Assembly: GCA_003254885.1 (NCBI GenBank)
Contig: QANT01000175.1
Coordinates: forward strand, 62,001 to 126,000
Direction: 5' to 3'
DNA: 64,000 nucleotides
Source: Purshia tridentata
Taxonomy: Eukaryota > Streptophyta > Magnoliopsida > Rosales > Rosaceae
In this document: positions 1-11,716 of the stretch, one piece after another
How positions within the stretch are numbered: the stretch's first letter is position 1
Layout: every line of letters starts with the position of its first letter
Program-made: the position numbers and the translations under genes
The notes under the pieces: generated by a model
Databases searched by the model: none
What the model saw: only the letters and a program-made list of their open reading frames with translations
What the model was told of the DNA's origin: nothing

Positions 1-530
1 TGTTTCCATTGATCAAGCTACGATATCTCCAACCTGGCAAATCAATCCCTCGACCATAAGAAGGCAGGGGTTCCACAATATCCCAGTGAGTGTAATCCTG
101 CAAAAGATCAATGCCAACACAACTTAAAATCGAGTCTCCGTTTATTTGTAAGAAGTGGGAATGTTTCCATTAGAACAAAGCATGGAAGATTTTGTGTTAA
201 ATTGTGAACCTGAGATCCAAGAATGATGGCACCTGTTTCCAGGAAGAGTGTGAGGTGACTGGTAAGGTTAAAACTTCCAGTAAGCCACCTGCCAGGCGGA
301 ACATAGAGCTGAGCACCACCCTTGTCAGCAAATGACTTGACATAGAAAATAGCATTTTGGAAGGCTACGGTGTTCAAAGTTTTCCCATCTCCAACTGCCC
401 CAAACTCCAAGAGTGACACACTGTGAGGTCTGGTAACCAAAGGCTTCTTGTTTTCATCACATTGTCCATTCTTTCCAACTCCATCATATTGAACAGCACT
501 ACTAAATGCCAGAAGCAAAAGTAGAGCCAA
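1..530 (-). CDS. GH28 polygalacturonase-like protein, 5' part (partial)
   Basis: Secreted glycoside hydrolase family 28 protein, predicted to act on cell-wall pectin. Two exons are visible: 530-210 and 97-1, the second running off the window edge. The first ends with a phase-0 GT donor and the second starts after a TTTTGCAG acceptor. The protein shows a leucine-rich signal-peptide core, then RPHSVSLLEFGAVGDGKTLNT, the beta-helix entry typical of plant GH28 proteins, then GGAQLYVPPGRWLTGSFNLT, and after the intron HWDIVEPLPSYGRGIDLPG. The catalytic Asp motifs would lie beyond the window. There is no in-frame ATG in this exon. A strong polypyrimidine tract and TTTTCAG end at 531, so the start codon probably lies in an upstream exon I could not place. 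The family is clear; substrate specificity and start are not. Confidence 0.85.
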
Positions 531-1371
531 CTGAAAATACGAAAACAGAAGAAGAAAAGGTTGAAGTTGGACATGCCTACCTGTCACACCATTCTCAAGA
601 ATAGAAAACTATATATATACAATATGTATATGTATCATGTATGTATCTACGTATATCAATAATATCATGCCAGAAGAACAGAGGATGAACACAAAAATCC
701 TACAACAAACTTGGTGCAACAGTAAAGTAGAAACCTTGATCATTTATACAAAGAGTAAAATAGACCAAAGTAAATAGCGTAAAATTTCTGAAGATCTCAA
801 CAAAGTGAAAAAAGACTTGAAGTAAATGATAATTTGCATAAGAAGAGATCAAAGATACATGCAAAACCTGGCCAAATTTAGATTTACATCCCTATTCTAC
901 AATGCAGACAAAGCAGAAGCAACCTAAGAATATGAGAACTCATAAGTAAAAACTAGGCTTTCACTATGCAGGATTCTGCGCTCTGTTGAAAGTTTGTTCT
1001 TTGCAAGTGTCTTGTGTTATTATTGTGCTTTTTGGTGAGATGCTTTTTTCTATTTTCTTTTTCCTGGTGTGGTCTGAGTGTGGGAATGTAACTCTTTTTT
1101 TCTTTGGTGATTAATGAGATTTACTTACCCACCAAAAAGAAACTAGCTATTGAGATCAATGATAAAATAGAAGAAGCAAATTTGATAAAATCCAACAAAC
1201 TAGCATATAAGTTTAAGCCGTTGGAAAGATGGCTCAGCACTCAGCAGCACACCAACGTGGAGATACAACAGAATACGAGGTTGAGATCATCAAGGACATG
1301 ACAAATAGTAAAAGATGCACTTTCCAGTTTCAACAGAATTAAGCACCATCCTATGCTCCCTCTCCCTCTCC

Positions 1372-1408
<37 letters not shown>

Positions 1409-3881
1409 GAGTCCACACACCAATAACAGATAGAGAGGGTGGGAGGAGACAGTAATGCTGCATTGCCAGGTTCAATATTCAATAATCTTATATATATCAG
1501 ATGATCAACGTAACTACAATTTAGTCTAGTTTACAATGCCAAATTACATCGTATGTAAATCTGATATAAAATGCAAAATCTTGGTTAGGAAGAGCCATTA
1601 GATCGAAAAGCCTAAGAGCCAGTCTAAAAGATCTTCTTTTTTTTTTTGCTCACACCCAGATGATAAAAACCAAAAAAGGAAAAAAGAAACCAAATATATA
1701 TATATACACGAATCAAACACTAAATATCAAAACCAACGTACTTACTAGCCTCTTCATGAGTCTCTACCCGTTCACTCAACTCCAATAAAATTCAGAGAGC
1801 AGCAGGCTCTAAAATTCTACAAAACCCAGTGAGGAAACGGTATTAATGTAAATTATAAACGAAGGGAAGAAGAAGAAGGAGAAGAGGAAGAGAAGGAAGA
1901 AAAAGAAGAGCTTTTGTGGATATAATGCCAATGACGTACATGAAAACAAAAAAAAACAAACGGGGGGTAGGAGAAAGCGACAGCTAAAAAGAAAAAGCCA
2001 GCTCCTCATATGCATATTTTCGTAACAATAAAAAGCAATTCCCACGCATCAAAGTTGGAAAGTGCAATTTGAATATTGGTTTAGAAAATCTTTGAGAATA
2101 AAAAGCAATATATAATTTCCATTTGCATTGATTTTACATAAACAGAATTAGAAATTCCAACCCAAATCATATCTTGCCGACACAATTTTGGCCCCAAAAC
2201 CGGCATTAAAGCCTGAAATTCCAACACACATGAAATGAAATCTTTGTAATTTGATGATTGACGACAGTGTGTGGTTGTGGTGTAGTAATTAATAAAATTA
2301 ATTAATTAAAATGTTGGGTGTGTGGGCAGAGAGGCACGAAGGACTTGCCTCTTATGCCATGCGCGGCGGGACCATGCCAATGTTTTTGTTGTTGTTGTGT
2401 CTGTCGATATTGCGAGGCTGGCTGGCGTCACTTAGTTACTAAAACGCCAGATCGCAACCACTTCTGCCGTCATCTGTGGGCCCATGGAACGGAACCCTCC
2501 TTTATGAGTCCTGTCCTGTCGAGTCTCAGACTCTCTGCTCAAGTTTTATTCCCTCCTCCTCGTACGGTCACATTAACGATAACATAAACAAACAACACGT
2601 CTTTGTGTTTACTTTTGGTTCTGTTTTACCAAAACCTGCGGCGCCATATGTTGCCTTGGCTAGTGGCTGTTGTCATTTCTCAATGCCCCAATCCCAAATA
2701 CCAGGTTACATTACATGTGGGTGAACACTGAACACTAGACCTTATCATAATTCTCTTTTCTTATTTTTTTGGTAATACAAGAAAAATTATGAAATTTTTT
2801 AGTGATTGACTGATAGGTGATAAGTGCTTGTGTTGTGGTGATTAAAATATATTGACCAAAACACCCTTGGGCCTTGGTTAAAACTTAAAAGAGACAATCA
2901 CATGGACAACCCACCGCAGTCGAAAGCCAGCTGCCACCCACAATTTCTTTCCTTTTTGGCTGCTAACTGGAAATGGCTGCTGCATCAAACATATGCATGA
3001 ACGTGAAAAGCTTTTGCACCAAATTGCATTTAAAGCTTTTTCCTTTTGTTTTTGTTGGTTTCTGATCAAGGTGGGTGAACTCAAACAAATGTGGGTATAT
3101 TGGGTTACGGTAGTAGTTCTTATTTCCACAACCACCAGGTAACAGTAGCCCCTGAGTTAAAGATATGGGACTGGGTTGGCTGGTTTTAATTTTAAGTAAT
3201 AATTTCAAATGGTTTAACTTTTGGCTTGATTATTGAATTGGAGCCCAGTGTTGTCTGTCCTTCATTTCTTTTATGAGTATTGATTAATGCCCAGAGCCTC
3301 CTCGTTTTGTACATGATGGGATCCACACCAATCGATTCCCAGCGTGAAAAATCTTTCTTCTTTCTTAATCAAAATCTTGCACTCTAACCCTCAACATGGT
3401 ATCAAGAAAATGGCAAAGAATTATGTACAAAATAAAACCTTTCCTAATGAATTGCCAAAACATATGGAATCCAAGAACCGAAATTGCAACCTTAGAGAAA
3501 CGAGTTTTGTCACAAAGGAAGAAAACACTGCACAGTATGGTCAATAAAATAGACACTTTTGTTCCAAAGACAACTCCTTAACTCATGGGTTGAATCCAAA
3601 GGTTTCCTCTCCTCTTCATCAGCTACTTTTCATTTTTTGATGCTTTCAACACCTTGGGGTTTGAACTTTGAACTTGTTCCTGTGAGCCTGAGAGGTCCAG
3701 ATTTTCTTCAGCCCAACAGAAAAAGGGCTCATTTAGACTCATCAACCCATTTCATGGGCTCCATTTGGCCCAAACAAAAAGATTGAAACAATTTAAGGCC
3801 CAGTCTGCAGCCACAGACGGACATGAAATAGACAGTTGGGTTTGTTGAGTGATTGCGCAGTCACATTAACGGTCAAAAGAA
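531..3881. other. Intergenic spacer between the divergent GH28 and FUM1 genes
   Basis: No gene is supported here. The missing first exon and promoter of the minus-strand GH28 gene should lie in the left part. The stretch is AT-rich and holds a CT/CA microsatellite near 1356-1408, a purine-rich run near 1860-1915 and several TAATTAAT runs near 2290. The open frames seen here have low-complexity translations and resemble no family I know. Confidence 0.6.
1356..1408. repeat. Compound CT/CA microsatellite
   Basis: A run of CCCTCT units passes into CT dinucleotides and then about a dozen CA units. It lies in the spacer upstream of the GH28 gene. It is a plain simple sequence repeat and would be length-variable between individuals. 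Confidence 0.9.
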
Positions 3882-5377
3882 GGCCCAGGCTATACCGACC
3901 ACCCTAAGATGCTTAGTTGACCACCTTCATTTTAATTTAGTAAAACCTATTTTTACCCTATAGCAGAATGACCATAAAGGACATACTACTTATTTTAAAT
4001 TTGTTTGCTCCCTATACCCCTCAATTCATTTTACCACCCACTGAAAACCCCAACGTGCAGAACCAAACCCATCTTCCTACTGAACCTCCATCTCCTTCAT
4101 CTTCAACCTCCATCTCCTTCATCTTCAACCTCCACCATCTTCATCTTCAACTAAAACCCTAGACATAGATTATTCGTTTAGACACTGAAATTACCTGCAT
4201 TTGACGAATGGACACTTAGAACGACATTTTGGAGTCGTCAAATGAAGTAAGTTTCAATTTTTTTTGAGTGTTCCTGAATTTTTTCGGATCCAAAAAAATG
4301 CTGTGGGCAATTTTATTCGATACACCAGTATTGAAATGTGTTATACATTTCGGTATATGCTATCCGAATAAATGTATAATATACAATAGTCATCTGCTGT
4401 TTGTAAATTGAACTATAATTTTCTTAATTGTCATTTGGAGGTTTTTTGTCGAATAATGTCAAAAGTTTTAGTAGAATTCCGTTGAAGTTTATGCAAACAT
4501 TTCACAAGGGAGCCACCAAATATATATGATATATTCAGTAGTTAAACTTCAAATAGTGGGTAATGAGCAAGTATTCAATGCTTAGTTGGATTCGTTCACA
4601 AAGAAAAAGGAAAAACATGGTAATTGTAATATATTACTTAGAAAAAAATAAAAAAATTGCGCGTCACAGAGTATTCAACGTTTAATTATTAAATATATTA
4701 TATGTATTCGGTGGCTCCCTTCCGAAATGTTTGTATAAACTTCGACGGAATGCCACCAAAAGTTTTGACATAATTCAACAATCCTTCTTTGAACGACTAG
4801 TTAGCAAATTATAGTTTAATTTATATACGGTGGATGAGTACCAAATAATATATGTTTATTCGGAGACCATATATCGAAATATATTACAAATTTCGGTACT
4901 GGTTTACTGAACAAAAACGCGAACATCAAATTTTATAGATTCGAAAAATTTCATGAAAATTCAAAAAAATATCAAATTTACTTCATTCAAAGACTCCAAA
5001 TTGTTTTCTGAGTGTCTATTTGTCAAATGCAAGTTATTTGAGTTTTTTAATCAATAATTTATGTCTAGGGTTTTAGTTAAAGATGAAAATGGTAGAGATT
5101 GAGAATGAGGATAAAGATGGTGGAGGTGGAGGTGGAGGTTTAGGTTGTGTACGTTGGGTTTTTTTAGTGGATGGTTAAGTGGGTTAAAGGGTATAAAGAG
5201 AAAATATGTAGGATAAGATTATTTGGTGGGTTTAGAAAGTAAATGTAGATATTTTATTAAACAGGAGTATTTGTGTAATTATAAGATTGTCAATTCAACA
5301 AACCTTGTGAATTTTAAATTTAGGGGTGATCAACTCAGCAAAGATGATTAACTTAGCGTGGTCGGAATAGACTGGCC
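3882..5377. mobile_element. Foldback Mutator-like non-autonomous DNA transposon
   Basis: A 1496-bp element that is almost one large inverted repeat. The left end reads GGCCCAGGCTATACCGACCA and the right end is its near reverse complement. The match continues through the arms: the ACTAAAACCCTAGACATA block near 4151 recurs inverted near 5060-5080, and the block with GGAGTC and AATGAAGTAA near 4230 recurs inverted near 4975-5000. Similarity runs in to about 4560 and 4680, leaving a loop of roughly 120 bp. Nine-base flanks TCAAAAGAA (3873-3881) and CCAAAAGAA (5378-5386) match at 8 of 9 positions, the target-duplication size of Mutator-like elements. It encodes no transposase; the frames inside are arm sequence. 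The arms have clearly diverged, so it is not recent. It ends 132 bp before the FUM1 start codon. Confidence 0.85.
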
Positions 5378-5509
5378 CCAAAAGAATCCCGCATTTCTGG
5401 CACGCCGGCCAATGATTTGGACCCAATCACGATTCAACCAACTTTCATACTTCTCTCTCGCTCATCCCCTCTGTCTACTCCGATCACACTCACTGAACCT
5501 GCCTCCGTT

Positions 5510-8500
5510 ATGGCCATGTACATCGTATCACGGCGAGTACCAGGTGGATCGACGCCGTTAACGGCGTTCCGATACGCTACTTGTTGGAGATCCTTTTCGA
5601 CGTCGTTCAGAGAGGAAAGGGACACCTTTGGACCCATCCTTGTTCCTTCAGACAAGTGCGTCTTTCTCTTGGATCATTTATCTGTATGCTTTTTTAATTT
5701 AATTAGTTTTTGTAGCTGATTTATTTAAAAAACGTCATTTTCAGGTTGTGGGGGGCGCAAACTCAAAGGTCGTTGCAGAATTTCGATATTGGGGGCGAGC
5801 GTGAACGAATGCCCGAACCTATTGTTCGTGCCTTTGGCGTTCTGAAAAAATGTGCTGCCAAGGTTCGTCTTTGTTTGTGTGACTTGTGGAGTGGGATAGA
5901 TGCCTATTACGTTTTTGTTGAATTGTGCAGCTCATTTGTTTCAAAACCGCAGGTGAACATGGAGTATGGTCTTGATCCTTCTATTGGGAAAGCAATAATG
6001 CAAGCTGCCCAAGAAGTGGCTGAGGGAAAGCTAAACCAACATTTTCCACTTGTTGTATGGCAAACTGGCAGTGGAACCCAAAGTAACATGAATGCCAATG
6101 AGGTTCACACTCATCATCTCATCCTTTAAACTATGCTCATGCTCATGTTCCTTAATTCTTATATTCGTTTATGAATGTCGTTTTATTCAAATGCCAACTG
6201 TGTCCTGCAGGTCATTGCAAACAGAGCGGCTGAGATACTTGGCCATAAGCGTGGTGAAAAGTTTGTGCACCCAAATGACCATGTTAATAGATCACAATCT
6301 TCTAATGACACTTTCCCAACAGTAAGCCTTTTGTGTTTTTTTTTCGTACTACTGTTTTTTTTTTCCCCCTTTTAAACGTTGTGTATGATTTCCAGGTCAT
6401 GCACATTGCTGCTGCAATGGAAATAAATTCAACATTAATACCAAAGTTGAAAACGTTGCATACTTCTCTACATTCAAAGGTTTGATTGATAACTCATGAA
6501 TCAAAATTGTAGTGCTGCTTTAGTTTCTCATAAAGAGGTCAAACCCTGTTCTTAATTCCATCTGTTCTGAAATGACCAGTCCAATGAATTCAAAGATATT
6601 GTTAAAATTGGACGCACTCACACGCAAGATGCAACCCCTTTGACTCTTGGACAAGAGTTCAGCGGCTATACGACACAAGTAAACTTACTTTCCTCCTGCC
6701 TAGATGACAAACTTACTATGTTGTTGGAGAGACTTAACCAAAGCCTTTTGCTTTGGCTGCAGGTGAAGTATGGAATTGACCGAGTCTTGTGTACTCTACC
6801 CCACATGTATCAGGTTGGCATCTCATGACTATCAGTTGCTGTCCTTCACCTGTTATTTTTCCCTTTAAAATGTTTTGATTGATTGGTAATTTCATTTGAG
6901 CAGCTTGCACAGGGTGGTACTGCTGTTGGGACTGGATTAAACACAAAGAAGGGGTATGAATAGCTTTAAGGTTCACTATTTTTCGTAGTTGTTTTTATCT
7001 CTTTACATTTGGTCTCCATTGGTATTTGGTAAAGTGATATGCTTTGAATTGTAAGAATCATGGTTTCATCAATTCCATTCATCTTTTTTTTATTTCCTTT
7101 TTCCTCTGATATTTAAAAATTTAATATTTTTTTCTCCATAAATCATTCTGTACACCATTTCTTGCACTACATTTAAATTTTTATTAGACAGAGAGATGTC
7201 TGCTTTGAATTTTATTATCAAAATTTGTACAAAATATAACTTTCATTGTAACTTTGTAATTTTTTTGCATTTGCATTAATGTCATGTCTTCCATCTTTTA
7301 GAATAAGTAATTGCTTCTTCAGTGGTCTAGCATGATCAAGATTTTGCAAAACTGACCGGTCATGCTCTGGTTGTCATCTAGATTTGATGTAAAGATAGCT
7401 GCAGCCGTAGCTGATGAAACAAACTTACCATTTGTCACTGCAGAAAACAAGTTTGAAGCTTTGGTTAGTCACTGCACTAAATGTGATTCTTCTTTTTTTT
7501 TTGTGGAAGGAATACTTGACTGTATGGAGCAGTTGGTACATTTTTTTTTGCATTTTGTACAACAAACTAATGGTGCTTGCCTTATTTCATTTGAGTTTTC
7601 CAGGCTGCACATGATGCTTTTGTTGAAACTAGTGGAGCACTAAACACAGTTGCTACTTCTCTGATGAAAATTGCAAATGACATACGGTTATTAGGAAGGT
7701 TTGTCTACTAGCTGGATATCACATGAATTTTCCTCATTTCTCCTCCTCATGCCCTTTCTATATTTTTGAATTTCACAGTGCTTTTGTTGTACAGTGGTCC
7801 ACGTTGTGGCCTTGGTGAACTCATTCTTCCTGAAAACGAGCCTGGCAGCAGCATTATGCCTGTAAAATTCTCATATCTTGCCTAACATATGTTTTAAGTA
7901 TTATGAATAAATCGCCCAAAACCTGTTACTAGCTCTCTGTATGAATTTGAATGTCACTAAACCAGTCATTTTGACTGAATTTATTCTGTTTCAGGGAAAG
8001 GTTAACCCTACCCAGTGTGAGGCTCTCACAATGGTCTGTGCTCAGGTAACGTGTCTCAAGTTCCATTTCATGAAGATAATATGAATGATTGAGCTGTTAG
8101 TATGATGATTGGATGTTGTAATTTTAGTTATAGAACTTTTCTTTATAAGCAATTGGTATCTTTTTTTGTCATGCAGGTTATGGGTAACCATGTGGCCATT
8201 ACAGTAGGTGGATCAAATGGTCATTTTGAACTTAATGTATTCAAGCCAATGATTGCTAGCTGTCTCCTACATGTAAGTTATTTTCTAAGATTGTTATTAT
8301 TTTTATTAGAAATGTTGTGTGTAAGCCAATCTCAGAACAACTAGTAGCAGCCGTGTAGGCACATTTCTTGGCACTTGATATTTCTTTGTTAAAAAGTCAC
8401 TCAGTCTGCCAGTTCTGCTTTGTGAAAAAAATGTAATATTTTAGACAGCACCTGTTTGAAGTTTGGAGAATTCTGTGCGAATTATGGGAGAAAATTAAAA

Positions 8501-9401
8501 GGAACCAAATTTGATTCTTTCCAAATGTGCATACTCGAATTTGAATGTAGTTTGGTAGGTACAATGTTCTCATAAAGCATTTAAATGATATTTCAGCTCT
8601 GTATGATGGACCTGCTTAAGGGGATGCGCTTTTAATTATATATACTTGATTTTGTGTTGGGAATATTTTGTCCCCCTACGTCACAAAATGCTTGCACTTG
8701 TTCACTTAGCTCCTTTTTTTGCCTCTCTACTGACAGTCTCTGAGATTGCTTGGGGATGCTTCTGCTTCCTTTGAAAAGAACTGTGTGAGGGGAATTCAAG
8801 CGAATAGGGAAAGAATTTCAAAGTTACTTCATGAGGTCAGTTCATTCTTGGTGACGAACATAGAACTGTTTAGCATGCCAGATGTTAGATCCCAGCGCTA
8901 ATTGATTCTATGCTTTTGCTGTATGGAAATGCATGGATTTGCAGTCACTAATGCTGGTCACATCCTTGAATCCTGTAAGTTTCCACCTGTTCATGTCTTC
9001 ACTTTTCCTTGTGTACCTTTGATTTGAATCAGGCTTATATTGTTGCTTCTATTTCAGAAAATTGGTTATGACAATGCTGCGGCAGTTGCAAAGAAAGCCC
9101 ACAAGGAAGGATCCACTTTGAAGGTACTAGTTCTTCTCTTGTCTAAGTGATAATATGTTATGTTCAACAGTATTGGATTTGGCATCAGTAGGTATTGAAA
9201 TAAATGCAATACATTCACACCATTAGAAATAGGATTTGGCATCGTAGTTACTTAAGCCCTGGCATTTTGGATAGTTGAAACATTGAATCTAACAAAGATG
9301 TATCAATTCTGCAGGACGCTGCGTTGAAACTTGGAGTGCTAACCAGCGAAGAATTTGATACTCTTGTGGTGCCCGAGAAGATGATTGGCCCATCTGACTG
9401 A
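5510..9401 (+). CDS. FUM1: Fumarate hydratase 1, mitochondrial (class II fumarase)
   Basis: Catalyses reversible hydration of fumarate to malate in the mitochondrial TCA cycle; class II fumarases are iron-free homotetramers. The 17 coding exons are 5510-5655, 5745-5862, 5953-6102, 6211-6321, 6396-6479, 6580-6678, 6763-6813, 6904-6953, 7382-7463, 7604-7698, 7795-7861, 7995-8045, 8177-8272, 8737-8835, 8945-8974, 9058-9123 and 9315-9401. They total 1482 nt, giving 493 aa, the normal length for plant FUM1. An Arg/Ser-rich presequence ([20 protein letters not shown]) fits mitochondrial import. The fumarase signature GSSIMPGKVNP is at about residues 346-356, with the catalytic serine loop in it; [17 protein letters not shown] and [12 protein letters not shown] are further conserved blocks. 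A second ATG two codons in could also start translation. Exon 15 is only 30 nt. All junctions are GT-AG and phase-consistent. Confidence 0.97.
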
Positions 9402-11692
9402 CAGAGTTGTTGAGAAGCTGTTGAAAATTGATTCTGTGTTTCATCTTTGCATTTCGTCTCCGGGAGAAATAAGGATTCAACAGTGATGTAATTCATAACA
9501 TTTACAAACGAACAATATTCTTCTCCATGGCTGGTTTTGTTCATTGGGGTAATTTTGTTGGTAAAAACGGTTTATTGGGACACTGAGGGGAAAGTCTTCC
9601 CAAATTTTGTAACAATACAGGGTATTGGGAATTCACTCAGCAGAATAGAATAAAGGGTGAAATTTACTCGCTTTACCACCCTTTGATATACCCACGATAT
9701 GATCATGAAATCCACGCTAACCCATGCAAAATGGCTTAGAGCCAAGTATATGCCATCAATTTGACCATGTACTCAGTTAAGTAGTCAGCCTGGCGTCTAT
9801 ACCTAGCTACTTGCTAGCTATCATGTTAATTTCTGTGGATGTTATCATAGAATTTGGTTCTTTAGATTAATTTGTGGTCAATATTAAAGTATGAATAAAA
9901 AGTTGTAAGCAGCTACTTGTAGTGGGCTTTCTACAGTTGTTCATTTTTATGTTTGGGCCTTGAGATCTTATTAACAAGCAATAGTTAGCCCATCTATTGA
10001 GCCCAGAAAGAGAAGCCCATACTCTAGAAGCCCAANAAAAAAAAGTGGTCAATTTAGCAGAAAAGGTTGGTCCGTATAGCCTGGGCCATTGTCATTTCCA
10101 TATTATTTTTTATTGGAAACGCTATCTATCTTCTCCAATTCACCTTTTTCACTAACTTTCTTTTATTGTTCTTATTTATAATGTAAATTCATAATCGGAA
10201 CCGTTCATTAGATCTAACTATGAAGATTATCTATGCAAAAAATCAATCAAACTAGAAATCGTTTGGTTATGTAATTGTAATAAAATAAACTGATGATTTT
10301 AATAGCAATTTGATTAATTGTTAATGTATTTGTAACAATTACAAGATCAAATGATTTTCAATTTAATTAATTTTTTGTAAAAATAATATTTAAATAATTA
10401 TGTAAAAGATAAACAATTTAGATCATAAAAATAAATTATAAAATTAAAATAATAAAAGAAAAAGTAAATAGCATTCCACTTTTGTTTCTTTAAAAATACA
10501 TATAATGAAGTGATTGCCTGTTGTTCAATGAATCAATATTATTAGTTATTTAAAGCAAATGGCAGGTGAGTGAAACATCGCCATCATCCAAATACAATGC
10601 ACCTCCCCCACTCTTCTATTTTTTGATTTTGTCTATTTAGAGATAGACGACTGGGACCTACCTACCCATTTGCCATCTCTTTTGTCCCTTTAATGAATGT
10701 CATCCTTTCAAAAATTTCTCAATTATAGGCTTTTAATATGTAATCTGGGTCTTTTATTTTTTTAATTAGAAAATCCATATTATAAGCCAATTTCATTAAA
10801 GAAAAAACACACACACATATTAAGCGTGCTTCCTAATTGGGGAACTCGATTGGCCACTTGCTCGAGAGAGCAATTTGGATCATTGGATTATCGGATTAAG
10901 ACATACGTGCCGCGCGTGCAAGATGCCAATATCTAATTGTTTTTGCTTTTATCTTATTTCTAAATAAAAGAGAATGCAAATTCCAAATGAGTCATCGCAC
11001 GTGTAAGAGCACGACCCTCGTATTCCTTGATCGAATTCGTGTGTCACCTTCTTGTCCGTGACACTTTGGTTTTTTGGGTCCCAATTTCAGCGTATTCTCT
11101 CTTTCTCCCTCCACTTTACTCATCCAGTCATCCACTCCTCTTTTTACTATCGGTCTTCTTCTTCCTCAGTTCCTCACCACGGCATCGAATGCTTCTCAGT
11201 TTTAGAGACTCCTACAGTCCTTCTTAAATCGATTGGGCGCCTCTCCTCACCCTTTCAAAGCTCTACATTCACTGATCTCTCGCTCTCTCCCTCCACTTTC
11301 TCCTCACGCCTCAAGCCTGGTAATAATAATTTTGTTTTTGTTTTTTAAGTTTTTTTTAGTGAATTGAGTACAAATATGTTTTATGATTAGCCTCGTTTAT
11401 TAGCATTCTGGATACCGGAGTGAAATTTGGCTCTTTTAAGCATTGAGAAAGTCATTAAGGATCATTATAAGACTAGTGTAAAACATGGTGATGTGGGTCT
11501 GGATCATTCATAAAGAAAAAAGAGGGATTATTAGTTCCTTTAGGTTGTCTTTGTTTTGACAAACGTTGCTGATTGCTTCCTTGGAAAACTTAAAAAACTA
11601 TGTATGGTGAAATGCAAGATTTCACCCAAAGCCTAAAGGGTCATGTCAGTTTAATGTTTTGATGTTTCTTTGATATTCTGTGATGTTCTCAG
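9402..11692. other. Intergenic spacer and ERS1 5' UTR region
   Basis: This holds the FUM1 3' UTR, an AT-rich spacer and the upstream region of ERS1. One N lies at 10036. A transposon-end remnant is listed separately at 10045-10087. A CT-rich stretch at about 11090-11320 looks like the ERS1 5' UTR. A GT donor at 11321 and TTCTCAG ending at 11692 suggest a 5' UTR intron, a common arrangement in this receptor family. I see no other gene. Confidence 0.6.
10045..10087. mobile_element. Solitary end fragment related to the 3882-5377 element
   Basis: The sequence GTGGTCAATTTAGCAGAAAA followed by GGTTGGTCCGTATAGCCTGG and GCC closely resembles the right terminus of the foldback element at 5320-5377 (GATCAACTCAGC ... 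GTGGTCGGAATAGACTGGCC). No partner inverted end was found nearby. It is either a decayed solo terminal repeat or one end of a copy whose other arm is lost. Confidence 0.55.
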
Positions 11693-11716
11693 ATTCATTG
11701 AGACAGCAGTTGGATA

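Noticed and set aside
3968-4162. Open frame of 64 codons upstream of FUM1
   Set aside because: It lies wholly inside the left arm of the foldback element; its Ser/Pro-rich translation comes from CTCCATCTTCATCTTC repeats and matches no family.
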